From: an uncultured Candidatus Saccharibacteria bacterium
GTDB taxonomy: Bacteria; Patescibacteriota; Saccharimonadia; Saccharimonadales; Saccharimonadaceae
Assembly (NCBI GenBank): GCA_937898545.1
Contig: CALEJV010000003.1
Location: 124,001 to 188,000, forward strand
Direction of reading: 5' to 3'
Length of the DNA: 64,000 bases
The stretch's first letter is position 1, and every line of letters starts with the position of its first letter. Shown here piece by piece: positions 8,134 to 17,841 of this stretch. Under the pieces are notes generated by a model, which saw only the letters and a list, made by a program, of their open reading frames with translations, ran no database searches and had not been told where the DNA came from. The position numbers and the translations under genes are program-made.

Positions 8134-8340
8134 ATGGAATACAGATATAAAATTGCCTACAATGTGTGCTTACTTGCAGCGCTACTGTTGATCTATAATT
8201 CCATCAACACTGCATTTGGTGATGGTATTTCTGGTAAGACACCAGACGTTGCGGTTCATATCGTCATATTCTTTGTAGTAATGGCACTTATACTGGCGGC
8301 TGTATACTGCCGCTATAAGGATATGGGCTTGAAGAAGTGA
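8134..8340 (+). CDS. Small membrane protein, two predicted membrane segments
   Basis: The product has 68 residues. Two hydrophobic stretches are seen, roughly residues 8-26 and 43-60, with a short polar loop (GDGISGKTPD) and a basic tail. No ribosome binding site is visible. It is unrecognised and could be a chance frame, but length, hydrophobic periodicity and the isolated position make a real gene plausible. The 265 bases before it hold nothing I can identify. Confidence 0.4.
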   Translation: MEYRYKIAYNVCLLAALLLIYNSINTAFGDGISGKTPDVAVHIVIFFVVMALILAAVYCRYKDMGLKK

Positions 8341-8515
8341 TGTGGCGTGAGAGGTGACTGCGGCTTACGTTACAGCGTAGTGCTAAGTGTAGGCATCTGC
8401 TGTGTATCGAGAGACTACATCTCCGTATATCAGATGCGTTGTATAAGCTTTCGTTAATAAAAATAGTTTAGCTTTATCCTATCTATACCACCACAGTAAT
8501 CCAGCTAGCGCCCAC

Positions 8516-9754
8516 TCACCACCTCGTCTTAGCAATCACCTCCTGATATCGCTCGACATAATTTTGCGCCATAATAGTGGCGGAGAATTTTTGCTCAATG
8601 CTGGCTCGGCACGCGGCTGGGTCGATCTCGTCTACCCGGTTGGCATAGGCAAAGAACTCGTCTTGATTGCTCGCAAGGAAGCCATTAACACCATGGGTGA
8701 TGATCTCGGGCATGGCACCGCGCTTCATCGCCACAACTGGCGTGCCGCAGGCCAGCGCCTCGATGACTGCCATACCAAAGGGCTCATCCCACTCGATAGG
8801 AAAGAGTAGTGCCTTGGCGTTGGCCACGAAGTCGAGTTTTTTCTTACCACTGAGATTACCTGCATAGGTGATGCGCCGATACTTGAGGACGGCCGGGAGG
8901 ATGTGGTCGCTATAGTAGCGGAATTCTTCGTTGCGCCGGTAGTTGGTTAGTGGGTTGGAGAGCTCGAGGAGCAGCTTGCGGTTGCTGCCGATCCCTGCGA
9001 CTGTGCCCGCCATGCGGAGGCGCTTCTTGTACTGGGCAGCGTAGGCTACAGCGGTAGCTTGTCCTTTGTCTTGGGTGAAGCGGGCGAGGGTGATGTAGTA
9101 ATTTTGCTTACGCGAGACGAAGGGGAAGGCAGTGCAATCAATGGCGTTGTGTACGGCTGGTAGCAAATGGGGACGGATCTCACGTGGGGCTTTGCGTGCC
9201 ATTGCCTCTGAGATACACGTCATGTAGAGGCGGCCAAGATTCATATATTTGAGCTGTGGGCGATTATCCATTTGCCCTGCCTCAATAGTCTGCGGCGTAG
9301 AAAATGGTGGCCCATGGAAGGTGTGCAACACTGGTGGTAGTCCCGGTATACGGCTCACTGGTGAGAAAAAGGCTGGCCCAATGTAGGGGTTATGGTCGTG
9401 AATAATATCAAAATGGCCATCGGCTTCGATGGCGTGAAGGGCAAAATTGAGATGAGTCTGGAGGGCTTGAAGTGGTGCGTCATAGTAGGGATCATCGATT
9501 GTATCGAAGAGCTCGCGCTTGTAGTATGAGTGGGTTGGCGTGCCGTTGCGCATCCGCCGTGCGCCATTGGCGAAAAGCTCTACCTCGACATCATCGCGTT
9601 GCTGCAGTGCACGCACCAGGCTTTCGACAACGAGCTCGATGCCGCCATAGCCTTTAATAGGTAGAGCGAGCCATGGTGGGGCAACAACTGCCACTCGTAG
9701 TGGCCGTGGGGGGGGGTACTGCGGGGCGATCACTTGACGAACATTGTGTATCAT
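8516..9754 (-). CDS. GT4-type glycosyltransferase
   Basis: The product is a 412-residue GT-B fold enzyme. The N-terminal domain has the usual WLALPIKGYGGIELVV glycine-rich loop and a His-Asp-His stretch (DIIHDHNPYIGP). The C-terminal nucleotide-sugar domain has the E-x7-E motif at about Glu324 and Glu332 (EPFGMAVIEALACGTPVVA). GT4 enzymes transfer sugars with retention, commonly in glycolipid, exopolysaccharide or trehalose synthesis; the acceptor is unknown. It stands alone, divergent from the M16-like gene. Its extended -10 (TGC-TATACT at 9774-9782, minus strand) lies about 20 bases before the ATG. Confidence 0.9.
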   Translation of the reverse strand: MIHNVRQVIAPQYPPPRPLRVAVVAPPWLALPIKGYGGIELVVESLVRALQQRDDVEVELFANGARRMRNGTPTHSYYKRELFDTIDDPYYDAPLQALQTHLNFALHAIEADGHFDIIHDHNPYIGPAFFSPVSRIPGLPPVLHTFHGPPFSTPQTIEAGQMDNRPQLKYMNLGRLYMTCISEAMARKAPREIRPHLLPAVHNAIDCTAFPFVSRKQNYYITLARFTQDKGQATAVAYAAQYKKRLRMAGTVAGIGSNRKLLLELSNPLTNYRRNEEFRYYSDHILPAVLKYRRITYAGNLSGKKKLDFVANAKALLFPIEWDEPFGMAVIEALACGTPVVAMKRGAMPEIITHGVNGFLASNQDEFFAYANRVDEIDPAACRASIEQKFSATIMAQNYVERYQEVIAKTRW

Positions 9755-9810
9755 TTTGTAACATCATATAGCTAGTATAGCATAATCAAGCAAAATGTGG
9801 AGTAGTAGGG

Positions 9811-9816
9811 TATAAT
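9811..9816 (+). promoter_or_regulatory. -10 box, leaderless spacing to 9823
   Basis: TATAAT ends exactly 6 nt before the ATG at 9823. There is no Shine-Dalgarno sequence. Confidence 0.6.
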
Positions 9817-9822
9817 ACAGAT

Positions 9823-10728
9823 ATGGAGTCATTTCATCTCTTCAAGCCGTGTGGTGATCATCTCGTGGCACACCTCTACGAGCATTTAGTGATGCAAACG
9901 CTGCATCGGCAGCTGTTTGAGGCAGGGTTGTTTCAGACGATTGACTACCAGGCTTATGGAGTTGTCTATTCTGACGCTGGGGTGATGGGGATCGATGCGA
10001 CGCTCTACACCATGCAGGCCGAGCGCTTTGTAGCCCAGCTGCGCCAGCCAGTGGCGGAGTATGATGATGCGATGATCGACTGTGCGCTGCGGCAGATCAT
10101 TGCCGAGAAGGGCTATCCGCTCACGTACCATGACCGGCTCGCGCTCCACGAGGCATTACACCAGCTTGATACTGAGCCATGGTATGATGCTCAGGACATC
10201 GACGTATTGCAGTGTTTGGGCGAGACAGCGCCACGTGGCATCATTGCCCAGCGCGAGGAGTGGGAAGCAGATGTGATGGAGTATACGATTGATATATCAA
10301 TCGATCTTGAGCCGGGCGACCCGCGAGCGGCCGTCTTCATTGAGCTTACGCATGCGATCCAGGCCAATACCGCTGCGCTACTGCAGCGAACGTATGGGTA
10401 CTATAACCACGGATATGATAGGGAGTGCACGGCTGGGCACTATACCGAGCGGCAATATTTGCTCGTAACTGGCCGGGAGGATCATTCGGCTCAGGTCTAC
10501 AACTTGTATGAGCTTATGATCCGGATGATTCGAGCCCAGGGTGGCTGGCAGCGCCTTTTGGAGCGCTTGCAGACGGTTGATTATCGAGAGCAGTCTGCAC
10601 CCTCCATCGTCAGTATGATTGATGACCTACGGATGGTCGTCGGGGCGCGTGGCTGGCGTCGAATTGCTACGGTAGAAACAGTGGATGACCTACTCGATCG
10701 CCTGACTATAACAGTGGTCGCACAGTGA
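9823..10728 (+). CDS. M16-like putative metallopeptidase, single module
   Basis: The product has 301 residues and no signal peptide. The N-terminus contains His17-Leu-Tyr-Glu20-His21, an inverted zinc motif HxxEH as in M16 (pitrilysin/insulinase) peptidases, and Glu94 (IIAEKGY) lies 73 residues further, the spacing of the third metal ligand in M16. Between them runs a strand pattern like the M16 beta sheet. The protein has only one such module, whereas usual M16 subunits are longer and work as pairs, so it may dimerise or be a divergent relative. The family call is by motif only. Leaderless start. Confidence 0.55.
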   Translation: MESFHLFKPCGDHLVAHLYEHLVMQTLHRQLFEAGLFQTIDYQAYGVVYSDAGVMGIDATLYTMQAERFVAQLRQPVAEYDDAMIDCALRQIIAEKGYPLTYHDRLALHEALHQLDTEPWYDAQDIDVLQCLGETAPRGIIAQREEWEADVMEYTIDISIDLEPGDPRAAVFIELTHAIQANTAALLQRTYGYYNHGYDRECTAGHYTERQYLLVTGREDHSAQVYNLYELMIRMIRAQGGWQRLLERLQTVDYREQSAPSIVSMIDDLRMVVGARGWRRIATVETVDDLLDRLTITVVAQ

Positions 10729-10833
10729 TGAGGTACGACGCGGTGAGGCTCTACGATATGCACCGCGATTATGTACATTACCCTAGGCAAACCAGCTGCT
10801 AGTGTGATACTATAAGCAGTAAGGAAGGTCTGA

Positions 10834-10839
10834 TATAAT
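10834..10839 (+). promoter_or_regulatory. Extended -10 of typA
   Basis: TGA-TATAAT lies 20 bases before the typA ATG, giving a leader of about 13 nt. There is no clear -35. Confidence 0.5.
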
Positions 10840-10859
10840 TCGGGCCGTTATTTTATGTT

Positions 10860-12710
10860 ATGACAGATCCACAGTATATTCGTAATATTGCAATTATTGC
10901 CCACGTCGACCACGGCAAAACAACGCTGCTTGATGGCTTGCTTAAGCAGAGCAATACATTCCGCAGCAACCAAGCCGAGATGGCTCAGACGCTCATCATG
11001 GATAGTGGCGAGCAGGAGCGTGAGCGTGGCATTACTATCACTGCCAAGCAGACGACGGTCTACTACCAGCCGACTAATACCGACTCAGTAGTTGATTACA
11101 AGATCAACATTATTGACACACCTGGCCATGCCGATTTTAGTGGCGAGGTGGAGCGCACGCTTAACATGGCTGATGGTGTACTCCTTGTGGTGGATGCGCA
11201 GGAAGGCCCAATGCCACAGACGAAGTTTGTCTTGAGTAAAGCGCTTGAGCTTGGTCTAACGCCGGTCGTGATTATCAACAAGATCGACAAGCCTGCGCGG
11301 CGCATTGCTGAGGTGGAGGACGAGCTGGCCGATCTTTTCCTCGAGCTTGCTACCGACGAGGCGCAGCTCAAATACCCGGTGTACTACGCTGTAGCGCGCG
11401 AAGGCAAAGCCTGGGCGGCACTGCCAAGTGATACCAGTGAGCCAGCCAGCCTGGCACCGATCTTCCAAGCGATTATCTCACACATTCCAGCGCCGCAGGT
11501 AGCAGACGGGCCCTTTCAGATGCTCGTGACGGCCCTCCAGTACGATACCTTCCTTGGCAAATATGCGATTGGCCGAATCCATCGCGGGGTAGCTCAGCGT
11601 GGCCAGGCGCTGACTCTTATCAAGACAGATAGTACGACTACCAATGCCAAGATCGATAAGCTCTTCATCAGCCGCGGCCTCGCGAAAGAAGAAGTGAGCG
11701 AGGCAGGCGCGGGTGACATTGTCTACATCGTTGGTGCGGCCGAAGCACACATTGGCGAGACGCTCGCCAGCCGCGACCAGCCGGAGGCACTACCTGTCAT
11801 GGCAGTCGAGGCTCCCACCATTAGCATGTATCTTGGACCGAATACTAGTCCGATGAAAGGCCGCGAGGGTGAATTTACTACCAGCCGGCAGATTGGCGAT
11901 CGTCTCCAGCGCGAACTCGAGACTAATGTGGCGCTCCGAGTGGCCGAGTCTGGTATTGGCTTTGTGGTATCGGGGCGAGGCGAGCTTCACCTCAGTGTAT
12001 TGATCGAGACGATGCGCCGCGAAGGCTACGAATTTGAGGTTGGACGGCCAGAAGTTGTGACGATCACCAAGGATGGCAGTGAGCAAGAGCCAGTTGAAGA
12101 ACTGCTGGTTGAGGTTGGCCCTGAGTTTGTCGGTGTTGTCAGCCAAGAACTTGGCAAGCGCAAAGCGGAGCTCCGCAAACAAGAGCAAACCACTAGCGGT
12201 GCAGCGCGGATGACCTATACCATTACGACCCGAGCATTGATTGGCCTGCGTAACCGCCTCCTGACAGATACAAAGGGAACAGTGATTATGTATAGCCTGC
12301 CGCACGGCTATCAGCCGGTTAGTGGTGTATTGCCGCGGACGCGCAACGGTGTTTTGATCGCCTTTGAGCCAGGCACGACCACACCATATGCCCTGCAAGC
12401 GGCCGAAGCGCGCGGTGAGCTCTTCGTCGGAGCGGGGACAGAGGTGTACGCCGGGATGATCGTTGGCCTTAATAACCGCCCAGACGACCTCGAGATCAAT
12501 GTCTGTAAGGCCAAGCACCTTACCAATATGCGCAGCAAATCAAGCGACGGCACCGTCCAGTTGACGCCTCACACCCAGCTGAGCCTTGAGCAATCGATCG
12601 ACTTTATCGAAGATGACGAGCTGCTTGAGGTCACGCCGCACGCCCTTCGCCTCCGCAAGAAATACCTCGACGCCAACGAGCGCAAACGCGCCGCCAAACA
12701 TCAACCATAA
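10860..12710 (+). CDS. typA: TypA/BipA ribosome-associated translational GTPase
   Basis: The product has 616 residues, the usual length. The G domain starts at once: AHVDHGKTT at residues 14-22 (P loop), ERERGITI (switch I), DTPGHADF (G3) and NKID (G4), followed by an EF-G-like beta barrel, domains III and V and the BipA-specific C-terminal domain. BipA binds the 70S ribosome in a GTP-dependent way and supports 50S assembly and growth under stress. The trehalase gene follows after 24 bases and may be cotranscribed. Confidence 0.96.
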   Translation: MTDPQYIRNIAIIAHVDHGKTTLLDGLLKQSNTFRSNQAEMAQTLIMDSGEQERERGITITAKQTTVYYQPTNTDSVVDYKINIIDTPGHADFSGEVERTLNMADGVLLVVDAQEGPMPQTKFVLSKALELGLTPVVIINKIDKPARRIAEVEDELADLFLELATDEAQLKYPVYYAVAREGKAWAALPSDTSEPASLAPIFQAIISHIPAPQVADGPFQMLVTALQYDTFLGKYAIGRIHRGVAQRGQALTLIKTDSTTTNAKIDKLFISRGLAKEEVSEAGAGDIVYIVGAAEAHIGETLASRDQPEALPVMAVEAPTISMYLGPNTSPMKGREGEFTTSRQIGDRLQRELETNVALRVAESGIGFVVSGRGELHLSVLIETMRREGYEFEVGRPEVVTITKDGSEQEPVEELLVEVGPEFVGVVSQELGKRKAELRKQEQTTSGAARMTYTITTRALIGLRNRLLTDTKGTVIMYSLPHGYQPVSGVLPRTRNGVLIAFEPGTTTPYALQAAEARGELFVGAGTEVYAGMIVGLNNRPDDLEINVCKAKHLTNMRSKSSDGTVQLTPHTQLSLEQSIDFIEDDELLEVTPHALRLRKKYLDANERKRAAKHQP

Positions 12711-12734
12711 CATCATAGGGAGAAACCGCCTATC

Positions 12735-14363
12735 ATGCACAACGTCCGCCGCGCTTTTGCTGCGAAAATCATTGCTCTTACCAAAGATACCAAAGAGAAT
12801 GCCAAAGCCGCTGCGGTGCAGACGGTTGAGCTAGTGCGTCCGACGCCAAGCTCGCCCGACGAGACGCTGAGTGAGCTCTTTGATGAGGTGCAAACGCAGC
12901 AGATTTATGGTGACGGCAAGGCGTTTGTGGATATGACGCCCACCAAGCCAGCTCGGACGATTATGGCGCGGTATCGTCGGCAGCGTCGCCAGCCCGGCTT
13001 CGACCTCGCGACCTTCGTTGGGCAGCATTTTTCTACCACAGTATACCCGGCCTCGAGCTACCAACCGACCGATACTACCACTGCGCGCCAACATGTGAGT
13101 CAGCTCTGGCAACAGCTCGAGCGGCGCAACCGCAAGAATCGGGGTTCGCTCCTTGCGCTGCCATATCCATATATGACGCCAGGTGGACGCTTTGATGAGT
13201 TGTTTTATTGGGACACGTATTTCATTATGCTTGGCCTAGCAGCGGATGGGCGCTGGCGCTCTATCGAGCACATGATGCGCAACTACACCTACATGCTGCG
13301 CAAGTTTGGGATGATCCCCACGGCCAATCGGACATACTTCTTGAGCCGGTCACAGCCACCCCTGTTTGCGGCGATGGTGCAGCTATTGGCACGTCACCGG
13401 GGCAAACGGGTCTATGCAGAGTTTTTGCCAAGCCTTCTTGCTGAGTATCGCTTTTGGATGAAGGGCCGTCGCCAGATTGCGAAAGCCAAGGCCGTTGAGT
13501 ACCCAGCGTATCTCCGCGTCGCTGTTATGCCTGATGGCACGCCGCTCAATCGTTACTATGATAACCGCACCACACCACGCCCCGAGTCACATCGCGAAGA
13601 TGTCCATACGGCGCATCACGCAGCCTCAGCGCATACGACGCGGACATTTCTTGATCTGCGGGCGGCAGCCGAGAGTGGGTGGGACTTTAGTAGTCGGTGG
13701 TTTGCCGACCCCTGTCAGATTCAGACCATCGAGACGACAAAGTATGTACCAGTCGACCTCAATTGCTTCCTCTACCAGCTTGAAATGACGATCGCCGAGG
13801 CTTACAGACTCATCAAGCAGCGTCGCCTGGCGCGGCGTTTCGAGGCAGCGGCCGAGCGCCGAGCTCGGGCAATTCGCCGCTACTGCTGGCAACCTACCAC
13901 GCAATTCTTTGAGGATTATGCTATCACCACTGGTCAGACCACGGGGCGACTCACGCTCGCCGCGGTGACGCCACTATATGTGGGAATTGCAACCGATGAG
14001 CAAGCTGCAGCGGTAGCGCAACGGCTCGAGCAAGACTTCTTGCAGCCTGGCGGACTCCTTTCAACCCTCATCACTAATGGCCAGCAGTGGGATGCCCCCA
14101 ACGGCTGGGCACCGCTGCAGTGGTTTGCTATTGTGGGGCTGCGCAATTACGGCTATGATACACTGGCGGCAACCATTCGCGACCGCTGGCTTGCCACCAA
14201 TGAAGCTGTCTTTGCCAAGAAGCGCAAAATGGTCGAGAAGTATGATGTTGTCACCGCCAGTGCGGGCGGCGGCGGGGAATACCCCTTGCAAGATGGCTTT
14301 GGTTGGACGAATGGGGTGTACGCAGCACTCAAGGATGAGCAGCTCGGAGTAGCGCAGCAGTAG
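12735..14363 (+). CDS. GH37 alpha,alpha-trehalase-like glycoside hydrolase
   Basis: The product has 542 residues. Both trehalase signatures are present: PGGRFDELFYWDTYF at about 149-163 and QWDAPNGWAPLQW at about 451-463, plus a glycine-rich GGGGEYPLQDGFGWTNG near the C-terminus. GH37 enzymes hydrolyse trehalose to two glucoses. There is no signal peptide, and the first 60 residues are charged, so a cytoplasmic enzyme is likely. It could feed trehalose taken from a host or made by the cell into glycolysis. It lies just after typA with a GGGAG site upstream of the ATG. Confidence 0.9.
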   Translation: MHNVRRAFAAKIIALTKDTKENAKAAAVQTVELVRPTPSSPDETLSELFDEVQTQQIYGDGKAFVDMTPTKPARTIMARYRRQRRQPGFDLATFVGQHFSTTVYPASSYQPTDTTTARQHVSQLWQQLERRNRKNRGSLLALPYPYMTPGGRFDELFYWDTYFIMLGLAADGRWRSIEHMMRNYTYMLRKFGMIPTANRTYFLSRSQPPLFAAMVQLLARHRGKRVYAEFLPSLLAEYRFWMKGRRQIAKAKAVEYPAYLRVAVMPDGTPLNRYYDNRTTPRPESHREDVHTAHHAASAHTTRTFLDLRAAAESGWDFSSRWFADPCQIQTIETTKYVPVDLNCFLYQLEMTIAEAYRLIKQRRLARRFEAAAERRARAIRRYCWQPTTQFFEDYAITTGQTTGRLTLAAVTPLYVGIATDEQAAAVAQRLEQDFLQPGGLLSTLITNGQQWDAPNGWAPLQWFAIVGLRNYGYDTLAATIRDRWLATNEAVFAKKRKMVEKYDVVTASAGGGGEYPLQDGFGWTNGVYAALKDEQLGVAQQ

Positions 14364-14507
14364 CCTGGAGAGGTAAGATGCTACGAGTTTTTGTCACTAC
14401 TTGACGCCTGTATCCTTCCAAGATACGACAAATAGCTAAGGTAGCCTCTTGTTAAGTTGCCTGGGCTTTTCGCTTGGTAAAACGAGTCACAAATATTTTT
14501 CAGCCTG

Positions 14508-15713
14508 CTATACGTTATCCTTCGACACGTGCTGGGCTACCTCATCTGGCAAAAATCCTTTCTTATGTTGGAAGTTTGCCTGCCACTGATAGCCTTTGCC
14601 ATAGCCAAGTTCCTTCATGAGTTTGGTGGGAGCATTGCGCAGATGGAGCGGCACTGGTGCATCGGCGTAGCGGCTAGCAAGAGCCTCTGCCTCGTGCATA
14701 AGGTCGGTGATCTCGCGCGATTTAGCCGAGCGGGCAAGCGCTGTGGCGCAGTGATAGAGATTGTAGCGGGCCTCAGGCAAGCCAACCCGCTCCACCGCTT
14801 GAAAGGTCGCGACCGCTAGAGATAACGCACCATTACCTGCCAGCCCGATGTCCTCACTGGCGAATACCACCATGCGCCGAGCAATGAACTTTGGGTCTTC
14901 GCCAGCGTCGATCATTCGGCTCAGATAATAAAGGGTGGCGCGCACATCGCTGCCCCGCATCGACTTAATGAAGGCCGAGATCACATCATAGTGCATCTCG
15001 CCTTGCTTGTCGTAGCCAGGGAGCTTCTTTTGGGCGGCAGCTGTAACGGTATCAGGCGTCACTGTCTCAGCGAGACTCAAGGCAAGCTCAAGGTTACCGA
15101 GCGCCACTCGGGCATCGCCGCCCGATAGCTCGGCGAGATAATCGAGCGCCTCTGGCGTGACGTACTCTGTCTTACCCAAAGTAGTGATGGCACGCTGGAG
15201 GATAGCGCGAATTTCGTCTTTGCTTAGTGGCTGCAAGACGAGTACGCGCATCCGGCTCAGTAGTGGTGTAATAACCTCAAAGCTTGGATTCTCAGTAGTG
15301 GCACCGATCAGTGTAATGAGCCCCGACTCGACATGAGGCAAAAAAGCGTCTTGCTGTGCCTTATTAAAGCGGTGTATTTCATCGACAAAGAGCATGGTGC
15401 GCAGGCCAAGATTCCAATTTTGCCGGGCGTGCTGGATAACCCGCTCGACGTCCTTCTTGCCACTGGTGACGGCACTGAGCTCGATAAACTCAGCCTTCAC
15501 CTCGCGAGCAATAATCCGCGCCAGCGTCGTCTTGCCTGTGCCCGGTGGCCCCCAAAAGATGAGGCTCACGGGCTGCTTCTTCGTGACAATTTGGCGCAAA
15601 ATCTCGGCATCACCCAGTAAGTGTGTCTGACCTATCACAGCATCAAGCGACTGTGGGCGTAGCCGCTCGGCCAGCGGTTGGCGTGATGACGATGACGAAT
15701 CTGGCTCTGGCAT
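14508..15713 (-). CDS. rarA: RarA/MgsA, replication-associated AAA+ recombination protein
   Basis: The product has 401 residues. Walker A GPPGTGKT at 55-62, Walker [10 protein letters not shown] with DEIH at 111-114, sensor 1 GATTENPS, and the C-terminal MgsA tetramerisation region ([20 protein letters not shown]) are all present. RarA acts with SSB at stalled replication forks. The N-terminal Ser run replaces the longer leader found in some relatives. It is a single-gene unit convergent with the trehalase gene. Confidence 0.95.
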   Translation of the reverse strand: MPEPDSSSSSRQPLAERLRPQSLDAVIGQTHLLGDAEILRQIVTKKQPVSLIFWGPPGTGKTTLARIIAREVKAEFIELSAVTSGKKDVERVIQHARQNWNLGLRTMLFVDEIHRFNKAQQDAFLPHVESGLITLIGATTENPSFEVITPLLSRMRVLVLQPLSKDEIRAILQRAITTLGKTEYVTPEALDYLAELSGGDARVALGNLELALSLAETVTPDTVTAAAQKKLPGYDKQGEMHYDVISAFIKSMRGSDVRATLYYLSRMIDAGEDPKFIARRMVVFASEDIGLAGNGALSLAVATFQAVERVGLPEARYNLYHCATALARSAKSREITDLMHEAEALASRYADAPVPLHLRNAPTKLMKELGYGKGYQWQANFQHKKGFLPDEVAQHVSKDNV

Positions 15714-15886
15714 AGCTACGTCTAGTATACCGGAAATAAACTGGCACGTCGAAGGGCTGTCGGTTTCGGTACTCGAACTATAGCTGATTTCCTAGTTACC
15801 TATTGCGAGGTAGCAAGACAGCCCTATCTCGCCATTTTGCCACAATGTGGTATGATAAAAGCAATAAGCTAGTCCAAAGGAGGAAT

Positions 15887-16636
15887 ATGGAATATATCAT
15901 TATCGGCATCATCGTGGCGACGATTGTCTTCATGCTGAGCGGGATTCGGGTGGTGAATCAATACCAGCGCGGTGTGGTGCTAACGCTTGGGCGCTTCTCG
16001 GGTCAGCGCGCACCAGGCCTACGCGTAGTGGTGCCAATCTTTCAGACGATTATGATGGTTGATGTCCGCTCGACGCCGATCGATGTGCCGAAGCAAGAGG
16101 TCATTACGAAAGATAACGTGACAGTTGGTGTGGACGCTGTGGTGTACTTCCGTGTCATTAATGCGCCAAAGGCCGTCCTCGAGACGACGAACTATATTTA
16201 CGCTACCAGTCAGTTTGCTCAGGCAGCGCTGCGTGATGTGACGGGTAACATTGACATGGACGACCTGCTTGCCAAGCGAGAAGAGCTCAGCCAGCAGATC
16301 AAAGAGATTGTCGATGCTGAGACTGACAAGTGGGGGATTGACGTTGAGAACGTGAAGATTCAGAACATCGAGTTGCCAGGCGATATGAAGCGCGCTATGG
16401 CTAAGCAAGCCGAAGCCGAGCGTGAGCGCCGAGCCAACATCATTAATGCCGATGGTGAAAAAGCCGCTGCAGAGACCCTTGCAGAAGCCGCTCAGATTCT
16501 TGCTAACACCCCAGGGGCGATCAACCTGCGTACGCTCACGACACTTGAGCGCATTAGTGCCGAGCCAAGCCAGAAGACGATGATCCTCTTCCCAGCAGAA
16601 TTGACAGAGGTACTGCGAGGTATCAAGCGGTCATGA
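15887..16636 (+). CDS. SPFH/band 7 protein (slipin/stomatin type)
   Basis: The start is the ATG at 15887 after AAAGGAGG; a longer frame to 15803 has no such support. The product has 249 residues: one N-terminal membrane segment (about 3-20), then the SPFH domain (NQYQRGVVLTLGRFSG through VKIQNIELP) and a short Ala/Glu-rich coiled coil. These proteins form ring scaffolds in membranes and help control membrane proteases. The next gene overlaps it by 4 bases (ATGA), so the two are translationally coupled. Confidence 0.92.
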   Translation: MEYIIIGIIVATIVFMLSGIRVVNQYQRGVVLTLGRFSGQRAPGLRVVVPIFQTIMMVDVRSTPIDVPKQEVITKDNVTVGVDAVVYFRVINAPKAVLETTNYIYATSQFAQAALRDVTGNIDMDDLLAKREELSQQIKEIVDAETDKWGIDVENVKIQNIELPGDMKRAMAKQAEAERERRANIINADGEKAAAETLAEAAQILANTPGAINLRTLTTLERISAEPSQKTMILFPAELTEVLRGIKRS

Positions 16637-17820
16637 TCGACTTTCGTCAGAATCGAGCGCGTTGCATTGATGCGCTTGCGGGTGGGCTGGCAGTATTGAC
16701 TGCGTATGACGAAGTGCAGGGCAGTGGCGATGAACCGGCACCGTTTCAGCAGGAGTCAAACTTTTGGTGGCTCAGTGGAATTGAGCGACCAGGTTGGAAG
16801 TTGATTATCGATGGACGACGGAACCGCACAACACTCGTACGGCCTCATCTCGATGCGGTGCAGCAGACCTTCGTTGGTGAACTCAGCAGTGAGGAAGCCA
16901 AGCGAATCAGTGGTGCCGATGCAGTGATTGACGCTCACGATTTTGAGGCAGAGCTACGCCAGCTTGCCAAGCGCCATACGGTTGTATACGAAGTAAACGA
17001 CCGCACCGACTATGGTTTTATGCTCAACCCGGCCTCGCGCGACCTGAGCAAAGTACTGCAGCGGATCTTTCCCTCAGTCCAATCGTGTTTGCGTCAGCTG
17101 CGTGAATTGCGGGCTATCAAGCAGCCAGAAGAGATTGCTGCGCTGCGCCAGGCAATTGCGCTGACTATTGAGGCCTTTGAGGTAGCCAAGCAGCGCTTAC
17201 CACACTGCCAGCATGAATATGAGTGCGAGGCGGAATTTGACTATCTATTTCGGCACCACAATGCCCGCCATGCGTATAGTCCAATTATCGCTGGTGGTGC
17301 TAACGCCTGCACTTTGCACTACAGCCATAATGCAGGGCCGCTTGCTGCTGAGAATATGGTGCTGATTGATGTCGGGGCGCGGGTCAATGGATACTGTGCG
17401 GACATCACTCGAACCTATGGTATCAAACCGACGCAGCGCCAGCAGGATGTCCACGCTGCGGTGGTGCAAGCGCAGCAACACATCATAGAGCTGCTCGAGC
17501 CAAATCTCCCCGTGGCTGACTATATCCAGCAGAGCGACGACATTATGCGCGATGCCTTGCAGCAGCTTGGTCTCCTACGCGATCGCCACGACCAAGCCAC
17601 CTTCCGGCGTTACTATCCACATGCCATCAGCCATGGGCTTGGCGTCGATACACACGACAGCCTGGGTGCGCCGCGGGTGCTGCGCGCTGGTATGGTGCTT
17701 ACCGTCGAACCAGGGATTTACATCCCAGAAGAGGGCATTGGTGTCCGGATTGAAGATGACATTCTCATTACGCCGAGCGGCCACGATAATCTCAGCGCCA
17801 GCTTATCGACAAAATGGTAA
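16633..17820 (+). CDS. pepP: M24 Xaa-Pro aminopeptidase
   Basis: The product has 395 residues: an N-terminal creatinase/aminopeptidase P domain, then the pita-bread catalytic domain. All five metal ligands are visible: Asp246 and Asp257 (IDVGARVNGYCADITRT), His334 (SHGLGVD), Glu359 (TVEPGIY) and Glu374 (RIEDDI). It removes N-terminal residues next to proline, releasing amino acids from peptides. Its place between a membrane scaffold protein and an oligopeptide-binding protein suits a peptide-use cluster. Confidence 0.95.
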   Translation: MIDFRQNRARCIDALAGGLAVLTAYDEVQGSGDEPAPFQQESNFWWLSGIERPGWKLIIDGRRNRTTLVRPHLDAVQQTFVGELSSEEAKRISGADAVIDAHDFEAELRQLAKRHTVVYEVNDRTDYGFMLNPASRDLSKVLQRIFPSVQSCLRQLRELRAIKQPEEIAALRQAIALTIEAFEVAKQRLPHCQHEYECEAEFDYLFRHHNARHAYSPIIAGGANACTLHYSHNAGPLAAENMVLIDVGARVNGYCADITRTYGIKPTQRQQDVHAAVVQAQQHIIELLEPNLPVADYIQQSDDIMRDALQQLGLLRDRHDQATFRRYYPHAISHGLGVDTHDSLGAPRVLRAGMVLTVEPGIYIPEEGIGVRIEDDILITPSGHDNLSASLSTKW

Positions 17821-17841
17821 AAAACCGCTATACTAGAGCAA

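Noticed and set aside
3961..9000. Second attachment copy of the tRNA-Gly 3' end
   Set aside because: I looked for the AACCCGCACC and T-arm sequence again downstream and found none, so no att pair can be claimed.
11790..12518. 242-residue open frame on the minus strand
   Set aside because: It is antisense to typA; shadow of its codon bias.
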